Assembly (NCBI RefSeq): GCF_921293095.1 | Contig: NC_060253.1 | Location: forward strand, 73,135,992-73,199,991 | Origin: Ischnura elegans | Lineage: Eukaryota; Arthropoda; Insecta; Odonata; Coenagrionidae | Direction: 5' to 3' | Length of the DNA: 64,000 nucleotides | In this document: positions 26,705-37,630 of the stretch, piece after piece | Position numbering within the stretch: the stretch's first letter is position 1 | Layout of the letters: the number at the start of each line of letters is the position of its first letter | The notes under the pieces: generated by a model | Database searches by the model: none | What the model saw: the letters and a program-made list of their open reading frames with translations, nothing else | Told to the model about the DNA's origin: nothing | Position numbers and translations under genes: made by a program

Positions 26705-27235
26705 CTCAAGAGGAAGGGTATATGAAATAACTCTTGCTCACAGGCGTCATTTGTATTTTCTCTATCAAAGTCGTCTTGATGAAACGCATTATACGTAAGG
26801 AGGAATTTCTATCGATTCCAACGTATCGAACCATATCGTATGAAAATTCTTTCCTCATTTCTTCTTGCAAATTATGGAACTCATTGCCTTAAGTATGACA
26901 TCACTTGATAATTGTAAGGTATTCAAACGAAAACCATCTGTAAATGTTGTTAACTGACATTCAAATGTCATTCTCTATTGTAAATATTACCACTTTTGTA
27001 AAATGCTTTATATTGTCTTGCTGTTGGTACAATACACTGTACTGTTGTATGGATTAATGGGACTTCATGCTCTCTGTAAGAGAACTGATTAGTTAATTCT
27101 ACGTCTTATCCTTCTTATTTACAATTACGTAGCGTGAATAGAACACTTTGACTAATGTAAGCACAAGCTGAAAAAATTTCTGCTCTAAGGGACAGACTTT
27201 TCCCAGAGAAAATAAAGCCATTAACTACTACTATT
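26705..27235 (+). mobile_element. 5'-truncated LINE, reverse-transcriptase C-terminus, 3' UTR and tail
   Basis: Translation gives the LINE-type C-terminal block: HRRHLYFLYQSRLDE, then after a frameshift KEEFLSIPTYRTISYENSF, then KLWNSLP at a stop (another frame continues). The arrangement RR-ly-llY ... RT--Y-nSF ... LWNsLP is typical of the region after the reverse transcriptase in Jockey/CR1-type non-LTR elements. Downstream are an A/T-rich 3' UTR, AATAAA at 27211 and an (ACT)n-like tail ending near 27235. It is inactive through truncation, a frameshift and a stop. Confidence 0.75.
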
Positions 27236-27246
27236 ATCATATTTAA

Positions 27247-27840
27247 TGCCTTGTGCCACTGTCATTGCACTTGCATTTATCATTGCCATTGTCACTGCCA
27301 TTGCCATGGTCACTGTCATTGCCAATGTCACTGTCATTGCCATTGTCATCGCCAATATCATTTCCATTGCCAAAGTCATTGCCATTGTCATTGCCATTGC
27401 CATTGTCATTGTCATTGCCACTGTTGTCGCCATTGTAATCGCCATTGTCATTGCCATTGTCATTGCCATTGTCACTGCCATTGTCATTGCCATTGCTATT
27501 GTCATTGCCATTGCTATTGTCAATGCCATTGCCATTGACATTGACATTGACATTGTCATTGCCATTGTCTTTGCCATTGCTATTGTCATTGTCATTCTCA
27601 TTGCCATTGCCATTGACATTGACATTGACATTGACATTGTTATTGACATTGTAAATGCCATTGATATTGTCATTGCCATTGATATTGTAATTTACATTGA
27701 CATTTTCATTGAAATTGCCATTATCATTGTCCTTGCCATTTTCATCGTCATTATCATTGTCATTGCAATTTTTTGTCATTTTCATTTTCATTGCCATTGT
27801 CATTTTCATTTTCATTGCCATTGTCATTGCCACTCTCATG
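27247..27840. repeat. Hexamer tandem array (CATTGC/CATTGT/CATTGA)n
   Basis: About 600 bp keep a 6-bp period with variants CATTGC, CATTGT, CATTGA and CATTTT. Because no hexamer variant creates regular stops, long ORFs run on both strands (up to 217 codons) encoding only dipeptide repeats such as IAIV, MAMT or HCHC. These are artefacts of the repeat. The right end decays into CATTTTCATTTTCATTGC. Confidence 0.97.
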
Positions 27841-28230
27841 CTATCGCCATTAAAATTATCGCATGCCCCCTTGAGACTCTTCTGTGTTGCAAATGGTAGC
27901 AGTAAGTCGTTCTTGAAACACTAATCAACCTACCAATCAAATTTTAACTGACGATTAAGCAGTAGGCATGCCTATTATGATCCGACGCATTCGAGGGGGA
28001 TTCTTGATCGATGAATCGATATCCTTCACAAGGATATACCAAACAACTGTCCTCTTGATAGCCAAAATGGTACACAAATTGACACCGATCCGGATTCATT
28101 ACAAACTCCCATTCCCTCGCAAAGGCAAACCCCGATCCAACACAACCGCACCACTTGGCTCCGCTCAGCAATCACCCTTCGGCGCTGAATCAAGAAAATA
28201 GGTTAACTTCCTCACCAACACCCTAACCAT
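27841..28230. other. No gene recognised
   Basis: Overlapping ORFs of about 75 codons on both strands at 27944-28201 show no domain. The sequence is less AT-rich than the surroundings. Confidence 0.4.
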
Positions 28231-28276
28231 AACCAATTATGGGCTTCGGAGTGTTCCCTCCCCGAAGTAATTGGTT
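28231..28276. repeat. Hairpin, two-part stem
   Basis: AACCAATTA pairs with TAATTGGTT, and inside it CTTCGG pairs with CCGAAG around a loop of about 12 nt. Shortly after it GAGCTC is repeated around TCGAA. No associated gene or mobile element was identified. Confidence 0.6.
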
Positions 28277-29284
28277 CTGAGAAGAGCTCTCGAAGAGCTC
28301 ATTCAATCACTTCACACTCTGACCATTTACACGACACGAAACCTCTTCTCCACCGGGCTCCTATCATACACTCATCCCATTCCGCCCTCTTGATAAATTC
28401 ATCACACGACACTCACTCTCCGTGAGGGGGTTGAAAGAGCTGTCGAAATTAGCTCTAACGGGTAGGGGAAAGTCACTCCGACTCTATTCCGGTGTAATTC
28501 AGGTGCATCTAAAGTAAACCGACAAACAATTACCACAATTTGATATTAAGGTAGAGCGGCATCGGTTGAAATTCAAGTGATATACTCGAATTACATATTA
28601 TTTACGCAAAAGAGTCCCTAAAAAAATAAACAAAAGAAAATATACTTAGGAATGAAATAAGACAGCAATTTTACACCTAGGCACGTCAAAAATGATTTTT
28701 CAAAGGTAGGATTTTTATAGTAGTCAACTTGACTAGTTTAAACACTGCTTCGAATCCTTACCCACTGAGCTGTTGACAACAAACCTTGAATATATATTCA
28801 CAATCTAACTGGTAAAGCTTAAATAAATATATTTATTTATAAACAAAAGATATAATATATAAGACGTATGTAAAAGCCGGGGAAGAATATACATTTGCGT
28901 AATTTGGGCGGAGTCGATGCAATGCTTTTCTTTTTTCGATGTTGGTATCAGAGATCCCGGCGGCCATCTTGCCACTTTCAGGCAGTTTTTCTAAAATATC
29001 TTTCTTATTTCACCATGAACTCATACTTTCTCGTGCATATTTAGATTCGTCACAAAATTTGCTTCTAATGAATTCCATATCAACAACATCTTGTCACAAA
29101 CAGCTCCGCCAGCTCGAAAAACCCGTATTTCTCCATAAGAGCCCATATTAAATAATCCTAATTTTACCTTCAAATATCTCCAAAATGCAGCTTTTTTTAA
29201 CTGAAAAAACCTCAGTGATAATTCTGTCCTCGTGCCTTATTCAAAATCGAACTACGTATTCAATTACGTTGGACATCAGCGAGG
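28277..29284. other. No gene recognised
   Basis: Mixed-composition DNA with ORFs below 75 codons and no recognised repeat before the foldback region. Confidence 0.45.
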
Positions 29285-29365
29285 AATGACCGCAGGCTTT
29301 CCCGGCGAATTATATCGTGGAAGGTTATACGGGATTTCCACCGGGTAAGGTTCTCCATCACGGCC

Positions 29366-29391
29366 GACGTTTCGATGCCCATCGTCATCAG
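29366..29391 (-). ncRNA. Hammerhead-ribozyme-like core
   Basis: On the minus strand the order is CTGATGA, a short hairpin CGAT-GGGC-ATCG, then AAACGTC, which together read CTGATGA ... GAAACGTC. These are the conserved halves of a type I hammerhead, with a minimal helix III of the kind reported in Penelope-like elements. Helix I would be provided by the flanking inverted arms, although pairing next to the core is imperfect. Activity is inferred, not shown. Confidence 0.5.
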
Positions 29392-29596
29392 GCATCTCCC
29401 AGTGGAAATCCTGAGTAACCTTCCTCAAGACATCAGTGGTAAAGAAAGAGCCGAATTAATTCCTTGGTCAACTATCGTGACGTTTTCTGTGGGGAGGGGT
29501 ATCAACAGCCACGTTCCCCCAAGGCATCCAAATTCCACGCTATGCCGCTGATCGTGGAAGGTTATTCGGGATTTCCATTACGTCAGGTTCTACATC

Positions 29597-29650
29597 GAAG
29601 TCGATGCTTCGATGACCGCGTCGACCATCGTCGTTTGTCGAAACGTCGGC
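29597..29650 (+). ncRNA. Second hammerhead-like core, degraded
   Basis: Plus strand reads TTCGATGACC, a spacer that can pair partly (GTCGACCATCGTCG), then GTCGAAACGTCGGCC at 29637-29651. Only the GAAACGTC half is canonical. The CTGATGA half is CGATGA, so self-cleavage is doubtful. It lies at the centre of long inverted arms, like the copy 230 bp upstream. Confidence 0.4.
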
Positions 29651-29830
29651 CGTGATGGAAAACCTGACCCGGTGGAAATCCCGAATAACCTTGCAACATA
29701 CAGAACGCCGCGAAAACCTGCGATCACTCTATAAACCTATTACTTTATGATATCAGGTAAAATAACTTGGTAGATGTTTCCCTAACTGTACATATTTCTT
29801 TACGATGGTTTATGAAAAAAGGACATAAAG

Positions 29831-32122
29831 AAAGAAAACTTTACATTTCAAGCATTATAACCGATTGCCAACCATGGCCCAAATCGCCAATTTCACTGGT
29901 TGTTGAGGATATCCGTGATTGTTGATTTCAAAGAAAAAATCAAAATATCTCTGCCAACTTCTATAAAATATTAAAATCTGTCGGAAAAAATAAGTGTTTG
30001 AAATACTCGTTGATTGATTTCGAAAAAATACAACAATACATTCCTACTATAACGGTTGAAGTAAAATATCATGAAGCTGCAACTTCACGGTATTTTTATC
30101 AATAGTTGACATTTAAAAAACTTTGACATAGTTGACAAAAAAAAACTGCACACAAACACTAACCTAGCCACATATAATTAATCCACCCGTCACTGAAGGA
30201 AATAAAAGATGTCAAATATTTTGGATATGAAAATGACTTCAAAGAAAAACCAATTCACTCTTTATTCAAGAATATGTATACTTTATCAACGTAATAGCTT
30301 TTCTAGGTATCCATTAATATTCCATTCATCCAACTCGAAGCAATAAAATTGTTAAGTAGAAGTCCACTAGTCACCTGAAATTCGTGATTTTATTTACCGC
30401 CCGATAGTTTCTCAACATCAGATGATCAAAGGAGAATATTAAGATCACCGTTTGCTGTTGGGAACTTCAGGAGTTAATCAAGCGATGTCACTAGCTCCGA
30501 GGCGCAGGACGAAGCGATATGACCTTAATTGATTCACATGGTTGAGCTATTAAATAATGTCGGCCAGGACTAATGAACGCAAAGCAATGACGCGAGAACA
30601 CCCACACCAAATTGTCTCTTTTCCAAAATAAAAAAATTCACTGGAGAGGGCTAGAGGAACGTATCGACAACTTCCCTCGTTGCTTCCACGTGCATTCAAA
30701 TGTTTGACCAATTAGTAAGCCCACAGCCATGACCTCGAACTTTTACATTTTTATCTCGTTCCAACTGAAAAGTTTAATGAAAAAACTTGGAATATTTAAG
30801 CTCTCGTACAATCGCGTTTGTTTACTCAAACTGTACGGTGGAGGGACATGCCTGGATTAAATTATCCTGTGGAAATTGCAAACTACAAACCAGAGCTAGA
30901 TGCTTTACAAAAGAATGAAAAAAATATTTAGTTTGCATTACTGTAATATCATTCCCTGCGGATCCAGTAGGCCAAACTTCATTACCACGAAATAAGTTGT
31001 TTTGCAAAGTAGAGGTACCAAATGAGTCCTAACTCATCAGATTGACTTTCGTAGAAATTATAAATTAAACCGAGTAAAAGCGAACATTAAAAGTCGAAGA
31101 ACGTTCCCAAAAAATTAACAAAGAAATTTGAAAATGAAATACAAGGAATACCAATCTGGGAGTAATCAAAAAACTAACTCCGACAACTAAAGTTTATTGC
31201 CTATAAGGATATAAAAAATTCCTAAATTAATAGAGCAGCAGAAAATATCGCATGCAACTGCCATAACGGGTTTCGCACCTGAATGCCTACTTTTTTAAGC
31301 AAAAGTAAGGATCCATTTTTTAAAAATGTGGTACTAAAGACAGAATTTTACCATAGGATGAGAAGCAGCGGGAGGGATATTCACAACAAATTCGGGAAAT
31401 ATTGAGATATATAAATACATGAGAATGTTCGCAATTAAAAAGTTGTCTATCATTGCACGGATATTTTATTCGTTCACCACTTCAGGCATTTTCATACCGC
31501 CAAACGGCTTCAAAGCATAAATATATTGTTAAATAATTCATTAATGCATCTTTATGTGGACATCACCGTCATATTGAAATATCAATTTCATTTTTTAAGA
31601 CTTCGACCTTAGGTGAATTATTCCTATCCAAAAATTAACGAGACGTAAAATCATACACATCGTTGTTCGTGGTGATGAAAAATCTATCCAAGTGGGATTC
31701 TAACCCGTTACTTTCTGGTTGGCATGCACAAACCGTCATTTAGGACCTCTAAATAGATATATTTCAATATTTTACATGGAAACATTTTATAATTAAATAC
31801 AAGGTACTAAATTCTATCGTCATCATCATTCCTCAGATAGGTTTGATGTAGCAGTCCACTCAACTGTTCTAACTGCAAAACTTTTCATAACTGAAATTCT
31901 TCCCTTAATAATTTGTCACTAATTATATATAAATGGTTTAACAATTTATCACACATAATTTATTCCTATACCACTGATTCCGTCCACTTATGCTCTAACT
32001 TCACGATGCGGCCGGTTGGATTGTCCTTTTTTCTCTTATTATTTTCAGAAGGCACTAAATCCTGCATAAAACTAACTTTTTTGCACAAATAGCAGAAATA
32101 TATACCAGATTCATTGGGATTA
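29831..32122. other. AT-rich sequence, no gene recognised
   Basis: No ORF with protein character and no clear repeat boundary. Confidence 0.45.
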
Positions 32123-32400
32123 TTAATTAAAGGATTTTACCAATTAAGATAGGTTTCCACGGAGCATTTTTACAAGCAGTCTACCCTCTCTTCATGAACT
32201 TTCCCAATACATTCACTAAAAACCCTCCTCCCTTTCACTGTATCTTAAAATTCTATTCTCTTCCTTCCTCCCCCTCGTTTACCCAACATTTTACCGCCTA
32301 ACACTGCTTGTAACATCCCCTCCCTGCTCAGAACTCGTTCCATCAATGCCTAATGTCTCCTCCGTATCTCATAATATATAATAATATTATCTTTACATAA
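32123..32400 (-). mobile_element. LINE 3' end, reverse-transcriptase C-terminus (family shared with 34530-34815)
   Basis: The minus strand translates to ALMERVLSREGMLQAVLGGK, then MLGKRGGGRKRIEF, a stop, then DTVKGRRVFSECIGKVHEER. The pattern GK-R-RGR-R-i-f-D-vkg--- is typical of the C-terminal tail of many LINE reverse-transcriptase ORFs. After it comes CGTGGAAACCTA and a TTTAATTAAT 3' end that is also found in the second copy. It is degenerate and truncated. Confidence 0.65.
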
Positions 32401-33242
32401 TCCTAAGATATCTATCCTCTCATTCTCCATTTCCCCTCATATGGCATTAAAAAAACTGCTCGCAAACAAAATTATCTCCACGGCCTCAATCCTAATTCCC
32501 CTCCACAAGCCGACAAACAAAGAGAAAATCTTATATAATAACCATTTTCGGTCAATAATGTTCAATAAGAAGAATGGATGAAACCTTTCAGTATTTTCCC
32601 GAATATTCGTTAACTTCCTGGTCGAGGAGAAAATATTTAAGCTGAGTAACATTTCTGCAAATAAAACAGGACCCAATTTCAACGTCCTTTAGTGGATTAC
32701 AGTTCGTTGACACCAGAGGCGCCACAAATGGCTTTGGTGTTGGTAACTATGGCAACCAGGTGAGTGGGTTGGATATTGTCTCCATTGATGGCATTCGTTG
32801 CTACGGTTTCCAATAGTCACTGGGAGATAAAAGTGTATTACAAATATCGATTCTAACCACCCACAGCCAACATCCATGAAAAACGGCCATCTGATAAAAG
32901 AACATAAGTGGCTGCCTTCACTTAAGTCAAAATTAAATACACATACCCAAAAAAAACACCTTAAATTATCGCGCTACATTTTATTAGAGATTAGTGAAAA
33001 TAGCATTCGCATTTTAATTTTACAGCAACTTATATTATAGTTTATAGCATTTTGCAGCATCTATTTTTATCTTCATTTTCATAATGTAGCACTAGTATTT
33101 GACGACAAATTGTGATGGAACACATTTATTTGAAAAAATACAGAATAGTTAAATAATTATGGGGTATAACAATAATAAGTTAAGGAATAAGACATAGAGT
33201 AAATAGTTAAAAATGATACTAGTTGCTTGAATATCATTTACA
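32401..33242. other. No gene recognised
   Basis: An ORF of 62-81 codons on the minus strand (32437-32877) shows no domain. The rest is AT-rich. Confidence 0.4.
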
Positions 33243-33362
33243 CTATTTGTACATCAACATTCAACAAGATTCAAAACTTTCTTCCTTCAACCGGGTTCGT
33301 CTGTCAGTCACAACTAGATTGTACTGACTGAAAAACCTCTCTGCTACCTCTCTGCTACCTCT
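33243..33362 (-). pseudogene. hAT transposase C-terminal relic
   Basis: Minus-strand translation gives VAERFFSQYNLVVTDRRTR followed by LKEESFESC, a stop and MLMYK. The pattern aERxFSxyN-----dRRtrLkeE is characteristic of the C-terminal dimerisation region of hAT transposases and domesticated BED/hAT proteins. Immediately 5', the 11-bp unit TAGCAGAGAGG is tandemly repeated about three times, breaking the frame and repeating the residues before ERFFS. No upstream transposase is recognisable, so this is a dead fragment. Confidence 0.6.
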
Positions 33363-33541
33363 CTGCTAACTGGTGTCCAGATTGTGTGTAATGCAGCATT
33401 ACCAAACTCAGTTTTTTCTTGGCAGATGGCAAGAAATATTTTCTTAACATCGCAGAAGCTACCAGAACTCTATCTCAACCTCTCTAGTAGCTGCCGATGA
33501 AAATACAAGTAACCATCTATGAAGCGGTAAGGCCCAATGTC

Positions 33542-33600
33542 CAGTGGCGCAGCGAGTGGAGGAATCGGCACTACATTTACGAATTTTCCCATTGAAAACG
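33542..33600 (+). mobile_element. Solo left end of an AGTGGCGTAGC-type hAT MITE
   Basis: CAGTGGCGCAGCGAGTGGAGG matches the terminal sequence of the family at 17996 and 59805. I could not find the partner right end nearby, so the extent is uncertain. Confidence 0.4.
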
Positions 33601-34024
33601 TCAAATTTGCAGTTTAAATATCATGAAAGTCAGTCATCGCGCCCATGTCGCATTTATTCACGTGTATCGCATCAATATCGCATTCATCGCATACGCCATT
33701 TTCACGTATCACTACATATTATTCAACCAACACAGGTTTCACAAAATTATTTCCATAAGAGCAATAATAAGTAAGAAACAGCATAAGCAACAAATAAACA
33801 TTATGAACAATGGTAAGTGGTGATTATCGCTTTGATTCGCAACGGGATATTATGTTTGAAATGTGAAGTGATTTGAATTGCGTTGAGTGGAGGGCGTTCT
33901 TATGGATAATATTTCTCTATCTTCGGGTGTTTTTTTAAATAAGCCGTCGTAAAGAAGTATGCACAGGCAGGCCAACATCTGCCAGGTTATTTCAGCTGCT
34001 ATCATAAAGTAAAATGTTTAAAGA
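33601..34024. other. No gene recognised
   Basis: AT-rich with several short CGCAT-type repeats near 33640-33710. No coding signal. Confidence 0.4.
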
Positions 34025-34290
34025 ATGATCACAGGCATTTCCGGCGTATTGTGCCGGGCAAGGTTATTCGGGTTTTTCACCGGGTCAGATTCTCCAACAC
34101 TGAGAATGGAAAACCTGAAATAGAGAACCTGACCTGGTTTAAATCTCAATTAACCTTGCACGGCACAATGGTTACGTCGGGAAAGTCTGCGATCATTCTA
34201 AAAACCTATTACATTATGTTAGCAAATAAAATAACCTGGCAAATGTTGCCCGTTACTTTACGACGGCATATATAAAAACACATGATGAAA
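34025..34290. mobile_element. Penelope-like foldback repeat, core replaced
   Basis: GAATGATCACAGGC ... GTGCCGGGCAAGGTTATTCG pairs with AATTAACCTTGCACGGCAC ... GTCTGCGATCATTC in an inverted repeat spanning about 34024-34200. The right continuation CCTATTACATTATG ... TTTACGACGG matches the sequence after the second unit at 29700-29810. The central hammerhead-like motif is absent, and the middle reads GAGAATGGAAAACCTGAAAT. Confidence 0.65.
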
Positions 34291-34529
34291 GAGAAATAGG
34301 GTCCGGTGAATTTCGATGAATGATAAAAGAAGTATTTATAACATTATACACCTAATTATTCTTTTCCCGTTCACATTCTCGACTGATGTGCTGCAGAGGA
34401 GACAAATAAGGTCGTATTGAGGCATATTTTATATGCACAATAATAAGCGTCGTTACCTTGAGGTGAAAAAGAGTCAGACTTCTCAATATATCTCACAATT
34501 AGTGAACCATTCATTCCAACTGAAAGGAA

Positions 34530-34815
34530 TTACTATCATTAATTAAAGTATTCTACCGAATAGTAGGTTTCCATGGAGTATGAAACAAGTTTTCTGGCAA
34601 ATTTACCCTTCCCTCATGGACTTCCGTCTTAAAATTTACAATAAGGCCCATTCCCTTTCACCCTATCTAAAAATACTATTCTATTCCTTCCTCTCCATCG
34701 TTTACCTAACACTCTATCATCTTACACTGTTTTCAAAATCCCCTCCCCGCTCAGTACTCGCTCAATCCATACCTTTAGTCTTCTCCGTACCTCAACTAGA
34801 AGCTACTTCTCCCTA
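34530..34815 (-). mobile_element. LINE 3' end, reverse-transcriptase C-terminus (family of 32123-32400)
   Basis: The minus strand translates to WIERVLSGEGILKTV, a stop, DDRVLGKRWRGRNRIVFLD, then RVKGNGPYCKF. It lines up with the 32123 copy (ERVLSREGMLQAV, MLGKRGGGRKRI). Both continue to GTGGAAACCTA and a TTTAATTAATGAT-type end. The plus-strand 134-codon ORF over this region is a shadow of the CT-rich antisense strand. Confidence 0.65.
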
Positions 34816-36739
34816 CCCATTATGTACAGTGTTTCGTTGTTCCTCCTCCTCTCCGTCCACTTCACCGTATGATTTAAGCCCTATTTATAGTAGAACTTTT
34901 TCCATTATGTTTTTATATATGAAATTACTTTCCTTCTATGAAATCCAAATCAGTCGGTTCATTTGGGGTTACCAGGTGAGATAGCTGTAGCGTACGATTA
35001 GTGCGTGACGTAAATAACTACACTTCATAAGGTAAAGATGTTTCTAAAGGGGATAATAGTGAGTAAAAGTACTTTATGTTACACCGTTACACCGTAAGTA
35101 GTTCACACTTGCATTAATTAATCTTGATTTATCTGTTAATAGATTCCAGCAAAACTGTATATTTAACAACTTGAAGACAAACAGCCAAGTGAATTGAGTG
35201 CTTCATTTCAACATCAGCATGAGTACCTTGAGCAAGTAGGGAAAGTTCCTTCGATGGAAGCAAGGGCTTATTTTGGGAATGAAACTAATTGGAGGAAGAG
35301 ACATTTCCGACATTCAGGTAAAAGTTTTGGGAGACACGTGCGCTGTGGGAGTATGACTGTCAACGTAAGCGTGGGAAGGTAGCCAAACCCCGATGACGTA
35401 AGAGAAGGTGGAAGTATGGAGTCCTCAATTGTTTAAAACTCGGATTCCCATACCGAAAGGCGCCTCATGGCAATACGACGACTATTTCGTAAATTATGAA
35501 AGCATCTCATTCGTTATTGATATACTAAATAACATTAACAGTGATTATGAAATGAGATAACATCTCCGAATTATGTCATTGATATGAGATAATTACCTAC
35601 TGATATATCCTGTTTACATGCATTACTTAATAATACCTGCGAGACTAAATAACAAAAGACCAAATGTTGAAAATATAACGACGACCGAAGACTCTAAGTC
35701 ACACAAAAACTTCAGTAAAATGTTTTCACATTTGAAAACATGTATTAAGATATCAAGGGTTGGTATATGAAGGTATGCTAATATGCGAAGCAATCCATAG
35801 AGTACGCATAAAATGATAACGTTTTAAGAGCAATAATAATCTACAAGTAATTTAACACATTTTTCAGTAGTAGACAAACACACTTATCTTCGGTACGGAA
35901 ATTGTAACAACTTACCTTGAAAATTGTCAAGCTGGAAAATCATTGCTCCGTTCCACTCCGGGAATAGATAGCAATTATAAGTGGTAATTCAATAAAGGTT
36001 GAACCAAATCACTGGGCAAGACGAATTTGAGAATTAAACTAGAGCATGATACGACACTAGGCCAACTTTTCTTCACCGATTCCAAAATAAAACTGCAAGT
36101 AGACATACATCTTTGCTAGGGAAAGGAAAAAAACCCTTGCGGAAGGACCCATCATAAAAGGCCCCTTTCCGCGCGACCCTCCTCGGCGAGGTTTGAAAAG
36201 GGAGGGTAGGGACAAAGAGCATAGGTTGCTACCTGAAACACCACCAGCTTAAGTTCAAAGATTTTCGGAGAAAAACGAGATAGCGCGCGTTTTTGAAAAA
36301 TTGGTCATGTTTGAGCTGCTGTATCTCAGCAACAGATCAAATGTATTTAAAATGGCATACACATCCATAATCAATCGTCATTTATGAGTATTTATGCTAA
36401 GTTTTAAGTCTCTATCTCACAAAAAGCCATTTTGGACTTTTGTCCGGCTTTTTCCGATTTCAGACCACTGGGCGACGGTTGCATCCAGCAGGACGATCCA
36501 ACGCAGAAGAGATTTATATAGGTACATGATTTCGCCTTTCGGACGTCTTTCCACTCGTAATGAAGGGGGATCATTAGACGAAAAACATGTAACTTGCACA
36601 TTGCCAACACCGAAAAAGTTTTTTTTAACTCTAATAACTCACTCTTTGATTGAATCAGTCGTAATCATTTCCTCAAAAATCCATCTTTACAGGAGCCTTG
36701 TTTTGAGTAAATTAGAATATTATTGAAGGAAGCATTCGG
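34816..36739. other. No gene recognised
   Basis: Short ORFs at 35194-35382 and 36394-36726 have no domain. GC-richer short stretch near 36150-36210. Confidence 0.4.
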
Positions 36740-36888
36740 CAACAGGTCAAACTCGCAACCAATCCGAGCAATTGGCTCACAGTTTAAAAAATATTCGTTG
36801 TTGACCTGAAAATCCTTAGTAACTTTGCTTCCTCCTGAAATCAGTTATCCAGGGTAAAAATTTCGTGACACGATTTTTTCCAGCACCT
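36740..36888. repeat. Dispersed repeat shared with 58628-58780
   Basis: ACAGGTCAAACTCGC, GAGCAATTGGC, TAGTAACTTTGCTTC and ATCAGTTATCCAG run in the same order as ACAGGGCAAACTCGC, GAGCGCTTGGC, AGTAATTTTGGCTTC and ATCAGCTAACCAG at 58640-58762. Diverged and non-coding. Family unknown. Confidence 0.55.
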
Positions 36889-36899
36889 ATACACTAAGG

Positions 36900-37098
36900 T
36901 GGCCTGATGAAGACAATCTTTGAAGGACAAGTGGAAAGCAAGAATGGAAAAGGAAGACCCCGAACAAAATATATGGAACAAGTAAAGAGAGATGTGAAAG
37001 AGAATAAAAACGTAGGTGTGAAAAGATTAGCTGATAGGAGAACTAAGTGGAGAGCTGCGTCAAACCAATCCTAGGATTGTTGACCAGTGATGATGATG
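36900..37098 (+). mobile_element. 5'-truncated LINE insertion with 11-bp target duplication
   Basis: ATACACTAAGG occurs immediately before (36889-36899) and after (37099-37109) the insert. The insert encodes GLMKTIFEGQVESKNGKGR and GKGRPRTKYMEQVKRDVKE, the basic GKgRPRtkw tail of a LINE reverse-transcriptase ORF, with later residues GVKRLADRRTKWRAASNQS. It ends in a (GAT)n-like tail. It is a classic dead-on-arrival copy of the same family as 44422-44720. Confidence 0.9.
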
Positions 37099-37109
37099 AT
37101 ACACTAAGG

Positions 37110-37205
37110 ATGGAATTCGCATGAAAAAATCATTGGCTACGCAGTGATTCGAACCCGGATCTTCCGATAGTCAGTCAGGTATACTACCTGTTACACCACC
37201 ATGCC
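37110..37205 (-). mobile_element. tRNA-derived SINE relic
   Basis: The minus strand starts GGCATGGTGGTGTAACAGG (A-box-like) and about 45 nt later has GGGTTCGAATC (B box). A tail GCCAATGATTTTTTCATGCG follows. The tail is shared in outline with 41335-41395 (AAATAATTTTTCATGGC). No tRNA cloverleaf forms, and a LINE inserted in its body at 36900-37098. Confidence 0.6.
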
Positions 37206-37630
37206 ATAATCTTCCATTTCATCTCAGACTGGGTTTACCGGATTATGATCTACTGGCAGGCCGGCGTTGCTCGGAAAGGATAGTAGCCAGAGAAGTGGGA
37301 AACTTGCAACTTCGAATTCATGATCACATAGCAGGATTTTTATGTTTTCTCTTCGAGCTTGCCAAGAGATATACCCTACCCGGCAGGATGTCCAACCGCA
37401 GAAGTTTTAGGACGTGACGTAAAGAACGGTAATGAGATAACGACGCAAAAGATGTGTCCGACGCAACCGAATGCAGCACTACGGGGTTTGGTAACATAAG
37501 ATAACACCTATGCACTAAATTTGGTCGAAATCCGCGCAGCTGTATGGGGATGAATAGGGGACAGACAAACAGGCATCCTCTTTTAAATTTATTGATTAAC
37601 TTCAATAGTTAAAGAAGTTTTAAATAGGTA
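37206..37630. other. No gene recognised
   Basis: A 93-codon minus-strand ORF (37324-37605) shows no domain. Confidence 0.4.

Larger units (their letters stand above)
29285..29830. mobile_element. Penelope-like element repeat region with two foldback units
   Basis: Two foldbacks lie close together. In the first, GGGATTTCCACCGGG (29331-29345) pairs with CCCAGTGGAAATCC (29398-29411). In the second, GGTTATTCGGGATTTCC (29560 on) pairs with GGAAATCCCGAATAACC (29675 on). Each centre carries GAAACGTCGGCCG, on the minus strand in the first and the plus strand in the second. The right part (CTATAAACCTATTACTTTAT ... TTTACGATGG) is shared with the foldback at 34025-34290. Hammerhead-bearing terminal repeats are known from Penelope-like retroelements. 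No reverse transcriptase or GIY-YIG ORF is present. Confidence 0.65.

Noticed and set aside
27246-27899. Long ORFs (up to 217 codons) encoding IAIV, MAMT or HCHC-type proteins
   Set aside because: They arise from a stop-free hexamer array in several frames on both strands. There is no non-repetitive domain.
29366-29391. CRISPR-type or phage-type repeat interpretation of the short spaced inverted motifs
   Set aside because: There is no regular direct-repeat and spacer pattern. The layout is foldback, and the whole window is eukaryotic in character.
34580-34984. 134-codon plus-strand ORF rich in S, P, Y and L
   Set aside because: It is the antisense of a LINE reverse-transcriptase C-terminus. 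The minus strand carries the recognisable GKRWRGRNRI block.
37110-37205. Functional tRNA gene
   Set aside because: A- and B-box-like sequences are present but acceptor, D and anticodon stems do not pair, and a T-rich SINE tail follows.
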